Source: an uncultured Bacillaceae bacterium (GTDB lineage: Bacteria; Bacillota; Bacilli; Bacillales; Amphibacillaceae). From it: 5,691 nt of DNA. The stretch is taken from positions 1 through 5,691 of the forward strand of contig CALZEK010000101.1 of the NCBI GenBank assembly GCA_945639745.1. Reading direction: 5' to 3'. The position numbers and the translations under genes were made by a program. Positions within the stretch are counted from its first letter, which is position 1; every line of letters begins with the position of its first letter. The notes beneath the pieces were generated by a model. That model did no database searches, was not told the origin of the DNA, and worked only from the letters and a program-made list of their open reading frames with translations. Shown here piece by piece: positions 1-4,812 of the stretch.

Positions 1-210
1 CAAGCAAGGCCTGCAGCACAGTTTGTCCAAGAAGCAAATCGATTTAGTTCAGATTTATTTTTAGAAAAAGATAATAAACGAATTAATGCTAAGAGTATAA
101 TGGGTCTAATGAGTTTAGCTATTACAAAAGATACGACTGTAAAATTAATTGCAGAAGGAACAGATGCAGAAGAAGCAATTGAAAGCTTAACTGAATTTGT
201 TTCAAAATAA
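1..210 (+). CDS. crh: Catabolite repression HPr-like protein Crh, 3' part
   Basis: This is the last 69 codons of an HPr-family protein; the first 14 or so residues lie outside the window. The visible part opens with QARPAAQFV. The residue before ARPA is Gln where HPr has its phosphorylatable His15. The segment NAKSIMGLMSLA then places the regulatory serine at position 46 (codon 32 here). Gln15 with Ser46 is the signature of Crh, which cannot pass phosphate in the PTS but is phosphorylated on Ser46 by HPr kinase and then acts as a CcpA co-repressor. The inferred full length of about 83 residues fits Crh. In Bacillus the gene follows rapZ, mgfK and whiA orthologues, which would lie off the left edge. 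It converges on clpP across a shared terminator. The identification rests on motif agreement and is strong. Confidence 0.93.
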   Translation, partial: QARPAAQFVQEANRFSSDLFLEKDNKRINAKSIMGLMSLAITKDTTVKLIAEGTDAEEAIESLTEFVSK

Positions 211-247
211 AAAAAGTTCATCTAATTTTATTAGATGAACTTTTTTT
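211..247. terminator. Bidirectional terminator between crh and clpP
   Basis: An 11-bp perfect stem (216-226 with 230-240, loop TTT) is flanked by A5 on the left and T7 on the right, so the stem extends to 16 bp. It gives a U-tract on either strand. It begins right after the crh stop and lies 5 bases beyond the clpP stop, so it should end both convergent transcripts. Confidence 0.92.
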
Positions 248-252
248 ATAAT

Positions 253-837
253 TTATTCTTTATTAGTTAGCACTTTATCAATTAATCCATAATCAGCTGC
301 AGCTTGTGCTGACATGAAGTTATCACGATCTGTATCTTTAGCGATTACTTCAAGAGGTTGACCTGTACGCTCAGAAAGGATTTTGTTAATTTTTTCACGC
401 ATTTCAATAATTCTGTTTGCGTGAATTTGAATATCAGTAGCCTGTCCTTGTGTACCACCAAGTGGTTGGTGAATCATCACTTCACTATTAGGTAGAGCGT
501 AACGTTTACCATCAGCTCCTGCAGCTAGTAAGAAAGCTCCCATTGATGCAGCCATCCCTGTAGCGATTGTAGATACATCTGCTTTAATAAAGTTCATAGT
601 ATCATAAATAGCCATTCCTGCTGTAATTGATCCACCAGGAGAGTTAATGTAGATTGAGATATCTTTTGTTGAATCTTCTGCTTCTAGAAAAAGTAACTGT
701 GCAACAACTGAATTTGCAACATTATCATCAATTGCACTACCTAGCATAATAATACGATCTTTTAATAAGCGAGAATAAATATCATAAGCACGTTCGCCTC
801 GATTTGTTTGTTCAATAACTGTAGGTATTAATACCAT
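253..837 (-). CDS. clpP: ATP-dependent Clp protease proteolytic subunit ClpP
   Basis: ClpP forms the tetradecameric serine-protease chamber that works with ClpX, ClpC or ClpE ATPases to degrade misfolded and regulatory proteins in the cytoplasm. The product is 194 residues, normal for the family, starting [10 protein letters not shown]. The catalytic triad is visible: Ser98 in GMAASMG, His123 in [10 protein letters not shown] and Asp172 in DTDRDNF. The oxyanion region NSPGGS is at about 65-70. The frame is open to an upstream ATG at 894, but the start at 837 is preferred: it has GAGGAGGA seven bases upstream, and the family's N-terminal IPTVIEQ begins there. The extra 19 residues would be unlike ClpP and would begin at the promoter. 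The gene has its own promoter overlapped by a CtsR operator and ends at the shared terminator with crh. Confidence 0.98.
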   Translation of the reverse strand: MVLIPTVIEQTNRGERAYDIYSRLLKDRIIMLGSAIDDNVANSVVAQLLFLEAEDSTKDISIYINSPGGSITAGMAIYDTMNFIKADVSTIATGMAASMGAFLLAAGADGKRYALPNSEVMIHQPLGGTQGQATDIQIHANRIIEMREKINKILSERTGQPLEVIAKDTDRDNFMSAQAAADYGLIDKVLTNKE

Positions 838-893
838 AGAAAATTCCTCCTCAAATTTATATCTTGATAAGTTAAATATATGTTCTATCTTCA

Positions 894-922
894 ATAATAA
901 CTAATAGGTCAAAAAAGGTCAA
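894..922 (-). promoter_or_regulatory. Sigma-A promoter of clpP
   Basis: Read on the minus strand, TTGACC (922-917) is followed after exactly 17 bases by TATTAT (899-894), a near-consensus vegetative promoter. Transcription would start near 887, leaving a leader of about 50 bases. The -35 hexamer is part of the CtsR operator, so bound repressor would block RNA polymerase. Confidence 0.85.
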
Positions 923-923
923 A
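907..923 (+). promoter_or_regulatory. CtsR operator of clpP
   Basis: Two perfect heptamers, GGTCAAA at 907-913 and 917-923, are separated by AAA. This is the direct-repeat operator recognised by CtsR, the repressor of class III heat-shock genes in Gram-positive bacteria. It covers the -35 and the upstream spacer of the clpP promoter. clpP should therefore be induced by heat or protein stress when CtsR is inactivated and degraded. The ctsR gene is not in this window. Confidence 0.93.
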
Positions 924-990
924 CGTTATGTTTGATAATTTGTTTACTACTGAAATTATAACTTAGATTGTCTATAAAACAACTAAAAAC

Positions 991-1019
991 TTGTTTAAAT
1001 AATTTTTCAAATGTATAAT
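991..1019 (+). promoter_or_regulatory. Promoter of tRNA-Arg
   Basis: TTGTTT (991-996) is followed after 17 bases by a consensus TATAAT (1014-1019). A start near 1026 leaves about 16 bases before the mature tRNA. It faces away from the clpP promoter, with about 70 bases between the two -35 elements. Confidence 0.75.
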
Positions 1020-1041
1020 ATTTTGTGTACAGTATTTACAT

Positions 1042-1115
1042 GCGCCCGTAGCTCAGTTGGATAGAGCGTTGGCTTCCGGTGTCAAAAGTCGGGGGTTCGA
1101 ATCCTCTCGGGCGCG
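1042..1115 (+). tRNA. tRNA-Arg, anticodon CCG
   Basis: A full cloverleaf can be drawn. The acceptor stem is GCGCCCG (1042-1048) with CGGGCGC (1108-1114) and discriminator G1115. The D stem is GCTC/GAGC. The anticodon stem TTGGC/GTCAA (one G-T pair) closes the loop TTCCGGT, giving anticodon CCG at 1076-1078, which reads CGG arginine codons. The T arm has loop TTCGAAT and a stem with two G-T pairs. The 3' CCA is not encoded, as the next bases are TTTT, so it must be added by the CCA-adding enzyme. A tRNA-Arg beside clpP is also what I recall from B. subtilis (trnQ-Arg). Confidence 0.96.
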
Positions 1116-1125
1116 TTTTTACTTT

Positions 1126-1159
1126 AAATAGTGAGCTGATAGGTGCTTGCTATTTTTTT
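1126..1159 (+). terminator. Terminator of tRNA-Arg
   Basis: AAATAGTGAGC (1126-1136) pairs with GCTTGCTATTT (1145-1155), with two G-T wobbles and an 8-base loop. The T-run extends to 1159. It lies just after the tRNA and before the small ORF. Confidence 0.72.
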
Positions 1160-1180
1160 ATTTAAGGAAGAGGGATTGAT

Positions 1181-1375
1181 TTGAATGAACTATTAGTAAT
1201 GCAAGTGAGTGTGTTTTCTTTACTTGTAGGAATAGGTTTGATTAGTTTTTCAACAGTAGGTTTTTCATTAAGGGGATTTTTAGAAAAGAAAATCTGGTCA
1301 GGAATCCCTAAAACAATATTCCTTGTAGGCGTAACCTTAACAATTATTAGTAGTATAACCTTATTAATAATATAA
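1181..1375 (+). CDS. Small two-helix membrane protein, unknown function
   Basis: I do not recognise this 64-residue protein. It starts with TTG, preceded by AAGGAAGAGGG with AGAGGG six bases from the start, a good ribosome binding site. Two hydrophobic segments can be seen, roughly residues 6-30 and 43-64, joined by a basic linker (SLRGFLEKKIWSGIPK) that suggests a cytoplasmic loop by the positive-inside rule. The C-terminus ends inside the second helix. It is bounded by the tRNA terminator upstream and a strong bidirectional terminator downstream. No clear promoter of its own is visible, so it may depend on read-through from the tRNA unit. The ribosome binding site, amphipathic layout and fitted terminator favour a real gene, but the role is unknown. 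Confidence 0.68.
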   Translation: MNELLVMQVSVFSLLVGIGLISFSTVGFSLRGFLEKKIWSGIPKTIFLVGVTLTIISSITLLII

Positions 1376-1408
1376 AAAACACCTTATAATTAAATAAGGT
1401 GTTTTTTT
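1375..1408. terminator. Bidirectional terminator
   Basis: An 8-bp core (1380-1387 with 1394-1401, loop AATTAA) is extended by A5 and T7 tracts into a 13-bp stem with a U-tract on both strands. The first A overlaps the stop codon of the small membrane protein gene. On the other strand it lies 4 bases beyond the stop of the YtkA-like gene, so it ends both convergent units. Confidence 0.9.
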
Positions 1409-1412
1409 AATA

Positions 1413-1811
1413 TTATTTACTTACTTGAATAGAGCGTTTTGGCATTGTGTGTAAATCGCGAGCTGTAGTGTGTGCATAAATCCAATATTCGCCCTCTTCT
1501 TCAAATTCAACTTCAATAGAATAAGTCCCATCATCGTTGTTTGTAGCCTCAACCATCTCACTATTATCTTCATCATCTTCTAACCAATATTCAAAATCCA
1601 TTTCTTTAGCATCGGTTACTAATTCATCACCATAAGTTACTGTTGCAAGGAGTTCGACAGTTTCACCTAATTTAGCTGTTTCTTGTGGTTCAAATTCAAC
1701 TTCTAATGCTGCTAATTCTTCTTGTTCTTCAGTTTGTTCATCTGCATTTGCACATGCAGTAATAATGAATAAAGTAAGTAGGGCGAGCGTTAACAAATAA
1801 ATTTTTCGCAT
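1413..1811 (-). CDS. YtkA/FixH-like lipoprotein
   Basis: This is a 132-residue predicted lipoprotein with a YtkA/FixH-like beta-sandwich domain. The signal peptide MRKIYLLTLALLTLFIITAC ends in a lipobox (ITAC), so Cys20 would be lipidated and the protein anchored on the outer face of the membrane. A very acidic linker follows. The domain spans about 35-130 and ends with the family's typical stretch HTTARDLHTMPKRSIQV, in which His114, His121 and Met123 are possible metal ligands. The frame is open to an ATG at 1826, but that codon overlaps the GGAGG (1820-1824), which sits 8 bases before the ATG at 1811. It is the last gene of the regulator-SCO unit, 23 bases after sco. A role in copper handling or oxidase assembly is inferred from the neighbour; direct evidence in the sequence is limited to the domain type. 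Confidence 0.85.
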   Translation of the reverse strand: MRKIYLLTLALLTLFIITACANADEQTEEQEELAALEVEFEPQETAKLGETVELLATVTYGDELVTDAKEMDFEYWLEDDEDNSEMVEATNNDDGTYSIEVEFEEEGEYWIYAHTTARDLHTMPKRSIQVSK

Positions 1812-1834
1812 TGCTTTAGCCTCCAAGTATTATA

Positions 1835-2458
1835 TTATAGTTTTTTTAAGTCACTCATAATTTCATCAACGACATTTCCATTCATTCCATCATAATTTTT
1901 AATTACTTCACCTTTTGGATTGATTAAGAAAAAGCGAGTCCCATGAGTTACTTGATCATCTCCAGGAAGAGGTTCTTGAAGCATCGAACGAAATGATTTT
2001 ATAGAAAGTTCTTTTATTTCATCAAATTCATATCCTGTCACAAATGACCAATTGTCTAAGTTAGCTTCATAATCATCAGCGTATTCAGTTAATACGTCTG
2101 TTGTGTCAAAGTCAGGATCAACCGAAAATGATACAAGTTCAATATTTGTTAAATCATCTTCAATCATTTCTTCTTGTAACTTTTTCATATTACTAGTCAT
2201 TGGAATACAAACAGTCGTACAATTTGTAAAAATTAAATCAGCTATCCAGTATTCGCCTTCGAAATCTGTCGTATTACCAGCTTCCTCATCTTGGTTAATA
2301 AATTCAAAATCACTTACTTTTTCATCCATATTAGTTTCAATTTTACTTTCATTTTTCATTTTTTCTTTTACACTTGAATCTAGGTCACTATCACCACAAG
2401 CTACTAAAAAAAATGAGGAAAAAATAAAAACTAATATTAATTTTAAATAGTTATTCAA
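1835..2458 (-). CDS. SCO1/SenC family lipoprotein (Cu-A assembly)
   Basis: SCO proteins are membrane-anchored thioredoxin-fold copper chaperones or thiol reductants that mature the Cu-A centre of cytochrome c oxidase; YpmQ is the B. subtilis example. The 207-residue product has a signal peptide with lipobox LVAC (Cys21). The copper site is complete: CTTVC (Cys80 and Cys84, the family CxxxC) and His172 in VTHGTRFFLINPKGEV. The SVDPDFDT segment near 112-119 is also typical. The start codon is TTG at 2458, with AGGAGG (2467-2472) eight bases upstream. It lies 31 bases after the regulator gene and 23 before the YtkA-like gene, with no terminator between, so it is the middle gene of a three-gene operon. 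Confidence in the family is high; copper rather than general thiol function is from family knowledge. Confidence 0.95.
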   Translation of the reverse strand: MNNYLKLILVFIFSSFFLVACGDSDLDSSVKEKMKNESKIETNMDEKVSDFEFINQDEEAGNTTDFEGEYWIADLIFTNCTTVCIPMTSNMKKLQEEMIEDDLTNIELVSFSVDPDFDTTDVLTEYADDYEANLDNWSFVTGYEFDEIKELSIKSFRSMLQEPLPGDDQVTHGTRFFLINPKGEVIKNYDGMNGNVVDEIMSDLKKL

Positions 2459-2489
2459 AGAATCAGCCTCCTAAATTATTTCTTTTGCA

Positions 2490-3044
2490 TTAGTTCATTT
2501 TATTATGAATTAAGTCTAATGCTTGGTCAAAAGGAATAGTTATACCACCAAAGCCTTTAATGAATTTTTCACTATCTTCTTTCTTTTCAAAAGTAAGCAC
2601 TTGAGGTTGACAACATCCAATATCTATAGAAGTATCAAAAACAAACCATGCTAATTTTGCACTTAAGGTAGTTTGTTTTAAAAAGTCTTGGCAGATAGAT
2701 TGTAAGATCCCATCGCCTAATTGTTGCTCACGCATTAATCCACAATGACCACAACATGCTATTTCTATCTGGTTATTAGGTAGGATCATTCGATAACTTA
2801 ACTTAGAATGAATAGGTCTATTACAAACTACACATAAATTATCGTCTTGTAAGTTTGCTTCATTTTCAATCAAACGAATCCCACCAAAAGTTTTTAAAAT
2901 AATTCCATCATCAATTAAAGGTTTTATATCTCGGTGAATAGTCATTTCTGAAACGTTTAAAAGATTACTTAATTCAGATATTTTAATGACTTGTCTTTTT
3001 TGAACTAATTCTTTAATCCGTTTAATCCGCTCAATAGGTAACAT
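2490..3044 (-). CDS. DeoR-type HTH regulator with Cys-rich NosL-like domain
   Basis: The 184-residue protein has two parts. Residues 1-58 form a DeoR-type winged helix-turn-helix: RIKRIKELVQKRQVIKISEL, then recognition helix VSEMTIHRDIKPL, then the wing GIILKTFGGIRL. The sugar-phosphate sensing domain of true DeoR proteins is absent. Instead, residues about 70-180 carry CVVC (71, 74) with His79, CCGHC (97, 98, 100, 101), Cys118 and CC (144, 145). The end, LTFEKKEDSEKFIKGFGG, resembles the tail of NosL copper-binding lipoproteins. No signal peptide is present, so this is cytoplasmic. An intracellular copper, other metal or thiol-redox sensor is inferred. The ATG at 3044 is chosen because GAGAGGA lies 6 bases upstream; the frame's upstream GTG at 3080 has a poorer site and adds no domain. 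It heads the operon with SCO and the YtkA-like gene. Confidence 0.85.
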   Translation of the reverse strand: MLPIERIKRIKELVQKRQVIKISELSNLLNVSEMTIHRDIKPLIDDGIILKTFGGIRLIENEANLQDDNLCVVCNRPIHSKLSYRMILPNNQIEIACCGHCGLMREQQLGDGILQSICQDFLKQTTLSAKLAWFVFDTSIDIGCCQPQVLTFEKKEDSEKFIKGFGGITIPFDQALDLIHNKMN

Positions 3045-3071
3045 ATTCAATCCTCTCTTTTTCAGATAATG

Positions 3072-3113
3072 ACTTAACACTATAACTTAACATCCTGTAA
3101 CATATTATAACAT
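3072..3113. promoter_or_regulatory. Candidate operator: four phased TAACA repeats
   Basis: On the plus strand, TAACA cores occur at 3075, 3088, 3098 and 3108 (spacing 13, 10 and 10 bp). The first two sit in perfect ACTTAACA octamers (3072-3079, 3085-3092) and the last three continue as TAACAT. The array covers the -10 and the early transcribed region of the regulator promoter, where a repressor would act. The DeoR-type regulator is the obvious candidate binder, by autoregulation; this is inference. Confidence 0.5.
3104..3112 (-). promoter_or_regulatory. Extended -10 promoter of the regulator-SCO-YtkA operon
   Basis: On the minus strand TGTTATAAT (3112-3104) is a perfect extended -10 element. 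No good -35 is seen at 16-18 bases upstream, which extended -10 promoters can tolerate. The start would be near 3097, giving a leader of about 53 bases to the ATG at 3044. Confidence 0.6.
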
Positions 3114-3195
3114 AGACATAAATTTATAGAGCTTTGAAAAGTGATAAAAGAATGACAAATTTATTTTTTAATAAAATAGTAATATTAAAAAAAGA

Positions 3196-3224
3196 TGGAC
3201 TTAACAAGAAATTATAGCTAATAT
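3196..3224 (+). promoter_or_regulatory. Possible promoter of HAD gene overlapped by a repeat box
   Basis: TGGACT (3196-3201), 17 bases, then TAATAT (3219-3224) is a moderate sigma-A match, four of six at each element. A third perfect ACTTAACA octamer (3199-3206) overlaps the -35, and an inverted TGTTA follows at 3224-3228. The start would be near 3231, about 48 bases before the ATG. The match is weak enough that another promoter in this AT-rich stretch is possible. Confidence 0.4.
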
Positions 3225-3278
3225 GTTAAAAGGGATTAGTTTAAAATAAAACAATTATTGTAAAGGAAGATTAAACTC

Positions 3279-4061
3279 ATGTTAAAATCAGTTATGTTTG
3301 ATTTAGATGACACTTTGTTATGGGATGAGAAAAGTATAAAAATAGCATTTGAAAAAACATGTCATTTTGCAACAGAGAAATACGATATTGACCCAATAAA
3401 ATTAGAAGAAGAAGTGCGATCTGCAGCTGAAAAGATTTATCCAACCTATGATATATATGACTTTGTCAGTAATATTGGGATAGGTACATTTGAATCATTT
3501 TGGGGTGAGTTTACCGATAAAGGTGAAAATTTTAAACAATTGCGTAATATGCAAGCAGATTATCGTAAAAAATCATGGACTCTAGGGCTAGAAGCGTTTG
3601 ATATTACAGATAGAGAATTTGCTGAAAAACTAGCTGAAACTTTTGCCATTGAAAGAAGGAAACATGTATATCTATATGAAGAGACTCTCGATGTTTTAAA
3701 TGAACTAAAAAAAGATTATAAATTATTAATGCTAACTAATGGTGCACCTAGCCTACAACACGAAAAATTAAAATTATCACCAGAACTTGTTCCATATTTT
3801 GACCATATCGTAATTTCTGGTGAATTTGGTCAAGGTAAACCAGAACCGGCAATTTTCGAACACTCAATGAACTTATTAAATGTAGAAAAAAATGAAACAA
3901 TTATGGTTGGTAATAACCCATATTCAGATATTTTAGGTGCGACTCGCTCGGGAATAGATTCAATATGGATTAATCATCATAACGAGACAATTGAAGACGT
4001 CACTCCGACTTATGAAGTCAAGCGATTAAAAGATATAATCAGAATAATAAAATCGCTTTAA
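3279..4061 (+). CDS. HAD-superfamily hydrolase (YsaA-like)
   Basis: This 260-residue cytoplasmic HAD phosphatase should hydrolyse phosphomonoesters through an aspartyl-phosphate intermediate with Mg2+. Motif I is DLDDT, with nucleophile Asp8 and acid/base Asp10. A helical cap lies between motifs I and II, as in subclass I (about 15-130). Motif II is LMLTNGA (Thr153), motif III is the lysine of GKPEP (Lys187), and motif IV is GNNPYSD, where Asp217 is kept but the usual first aspartate is Asn212. Length and layout recall YsaA of B. subtilis, which I recall as a possible phosphoserine phosphatase, though not with certainty. The substrate cannot be read from the sequence. The ribosome binding site AAAGGAAG lies about 11 bases upstream, a little long. 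The gene has its own terminator and is divergent from the metal-regulator operon. Confidence 0.9.
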   Translation: MLKSVMFDLDDTLLWDEKSIKIAFEKTCHFATEKYDIDPIKLEEEVRSAAEKIYPTYDIYDFVSNIGIGTFESFWGEFTDKGENFKQLRNMQADYRKKSWTLGLEAFDITDREFAEKLAETFAIERRKHVYLYEETLDVLNELKKDYKLLMLTNGAPSLQHEKLKLSPELVPYFDHIVISGEFGQGKPEPAIFEHSMNLLNVEKNETIMVGNNPYSDILGATRSGIDSIWINHHNETIEDVTPTYEVKRLKDIIRIIKSL

Positions 4062-4067
4062 AAACAT

Positions 4068-4101
4068 AAAAAAGTACACAAATTGATTTGTGTACTTTTT
4101 T
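4068..4101 (+). terminator. Terminator of HAD gene
   Basis: A 15-bp perfect stem (4068-4082 with 4087-4101, loop TTGA) has core GTACACAAA/TTTGTGTAC and an A6/T6 outer part that supplies the U-tract. It starts 7 bases after the HAD stop. The minus-strand U-tract has no gene to serve here. Confidence 0.92.
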
Positions 4102-4111
4102 ACTGTAAATT
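4083..4111 (+). promoter_or_regulatory. Weak candidate promoter of the SMR-aroD group
   Basis: TTGATT (4083-4088) with a 17-base spacer to TAAATT (4106-4111) is the best match between the HAD terminator and the first SMR gene. Its -35 lies in the loop and arm of that terminator. Each element matches only four of six bases. Only 42 bases separate the hairpin from the TTG start, so any promoter must sit about here unless the genes rely on read-through. Confidence 0.3.
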
Positions 4112-4143
4112 AATAGGTAATGTTAAAGTATGGAGGGATGAGT

Positions 4144-4476
4144 TTGGCTTGGATTTATGTATTGTTTGCTGCCATTATAGAAGTGGTTTGGGTCTTAGGA
4201 TTAAAATACTCAACAACTCCACTCCAATGGACAGGAACAATTATTGCAATAATATTTAGTTTTTATTTTGTTATAAAAGCCTGTGAATTTATACCAACAG
4301 GAACTGTTTATGCTGTATTCACAGGATCAGGTGCAGCTGCAATCTCGTCAATTGACTTTATATTTTTAAATGCTGAATTTACTTTAAATAAAGCTTTATT
4401 AATTTTACTTATTATTATAGGTGTCGTTGGTATTCAATTAACAACATCAACACAGAAAGAAAGTATTGAGGGATAA
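4144..4476 (+). CDS. SMR family transporter subunit, YkkC-like
   Basis: The product is a 110-residue, four-helix small multidrug resistance protein that works as a proton-coupled exporter. The first helix carries the essential Glu13 in MAWIYVLFAAIIEVVWVLGL followed by KYS, matching the SugE/Gdx branch. The GTVYAVFTG motif of helix 3 is present. The overall pattern, including LQWTGTIIAIIFSFYF, is very like YkkC of B. subtilis, half of a two-gene guanidinium exporter. The start is set by GGAGG (4132-4136): it lies 7 bases before TTG at 4144, while ATG at 4138 abuts it and ATG at 4120 is upstream of it. The family also begins at MAW. The partner gene starts 3 bases after the stop. Substrate assignment is inference from the subfamily. 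Confidence 0.93.
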   Translation: MAWIYVLFAAIIEVVWVLGLKYSTTPLQWTGTIIAIIFSFYFVIKACEFIPTGTVYAVFTGSGAAAISSIDFIFLNAEFTLNKALLILLIIIGVVGIQLTTSTQKESIEG

Positions 4477-4479
4477 AAT

Positions 4480-4794
4480 ATGGCATGGTTTTACTTAGTG
4501 TTAGCAAGTTTTGGTGAAATATTTGGTGTTATGAGTATTAATTTATATTTAACTACAAGAAAATTTATGTGGTTAATGATGGTTATTGTAGCAATGGGAT
4601 TTGGTTTTTATTTTTTATCTTTATCTATGGAAAGTATACCGTTAGGAACAGCGTATGCAATTTGGACTGGATTAGGTGCAACAGGTGCTGTTATTATGGG
4701 AATTATCTTTTTTAAAGAATCTGCTAATTTATATAGATTTTTATTTTTAACCTGTATTATTTCAGGAGCAGTTGGTTTGAAAATAGTAAGTTAA
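4480..4794 (+). CDS. SMR family transporter subunit, YkkD-like
   Basis: This is the second SMR subunit, 104 residues with four membrane helices, conserved Glu13 (ASFGEIFGV), GTAYAIWTG in helix 3 and a GLKIVS end, as in YkkD. Paired SMR proteins insert with opposite orientation and form an antiparallel heterodimer. The ATG lies 3 bases after the stop of the first subunit. Its ribosome binding site GAGGGA (4468-4473) is inside the end of that gene, so translation is likely coupled and stoichiometry fixed. Only 18 bases separate its stop from the inferred aroD start, with no terminator. Guanidinium or related small cations are the likely substrates for this branch; quaternary ammonium compounds are an alternative. 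Confidence 0.93.
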   Translation: MAWFYLVLASFGEIFGVMSINLYLTTRKFMWLMMVIVAMGFGFYFLSLSMESIPLGTAYAIWTGLGATGAVIMGIIFFKESANLYRFLFLTCIISGAVGLKIVS

Positions 4795-4800
4795 ATAAAA

Positions 4801-4806
4801 GAGGTG
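4801..4806 (+). promoter_or_regulatory. Ribosome binding site of aroD (decides the start)
   Basis: GAGGTG, complementary to the 16S rRNA 3' end, lies 6 bases before the ATC codon at 4813 and 159 bases before the first in-frame NTG codon (GTG 4966). No other well-spaced site serves this frame. Confidence 0.75.
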
Positions 4807-4812
4807 TTTTAA

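Noticed and set aside
838..894. Upstream ATG extending ClpP by 19 residues
   Set aside because: The extension begins at the promoter -10, lacks a ribosome binding site and is not part of ClpP. GAGGAGGA before 837 fixes the start.
838..1041. Riboswitch or T-box between clpP and the tRNA
   Set aside because: The space is fully explained by two divergent promoters and the CtsR operator. The leaders of about 50 and 16 bases are too short.
2103..2450. Plus-strand open frame of 115 codons
   Set aside because: It lies wholly antisense within the SCO gene, has no ribosome binding site and encodes a low-complexity Ser/Ile-rich sequence with no family features.
3045..3080. GTG start adding 12 residues to the DeoR-type regulator
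   Set aside because: The typical DeoR N-terminus begins at MLPIERI, where a better spaced GAGAGGA is found. The longer form cannot be wholly excluded.
4120..4143. ATG 4120 or ATG 4138 as the start of the first SMR gene
   Set aside because: GGAGG at 4132-4136 lies after the first and touches the second; only TTG 4144 has correct spacing, and it gives the family's MAW start.
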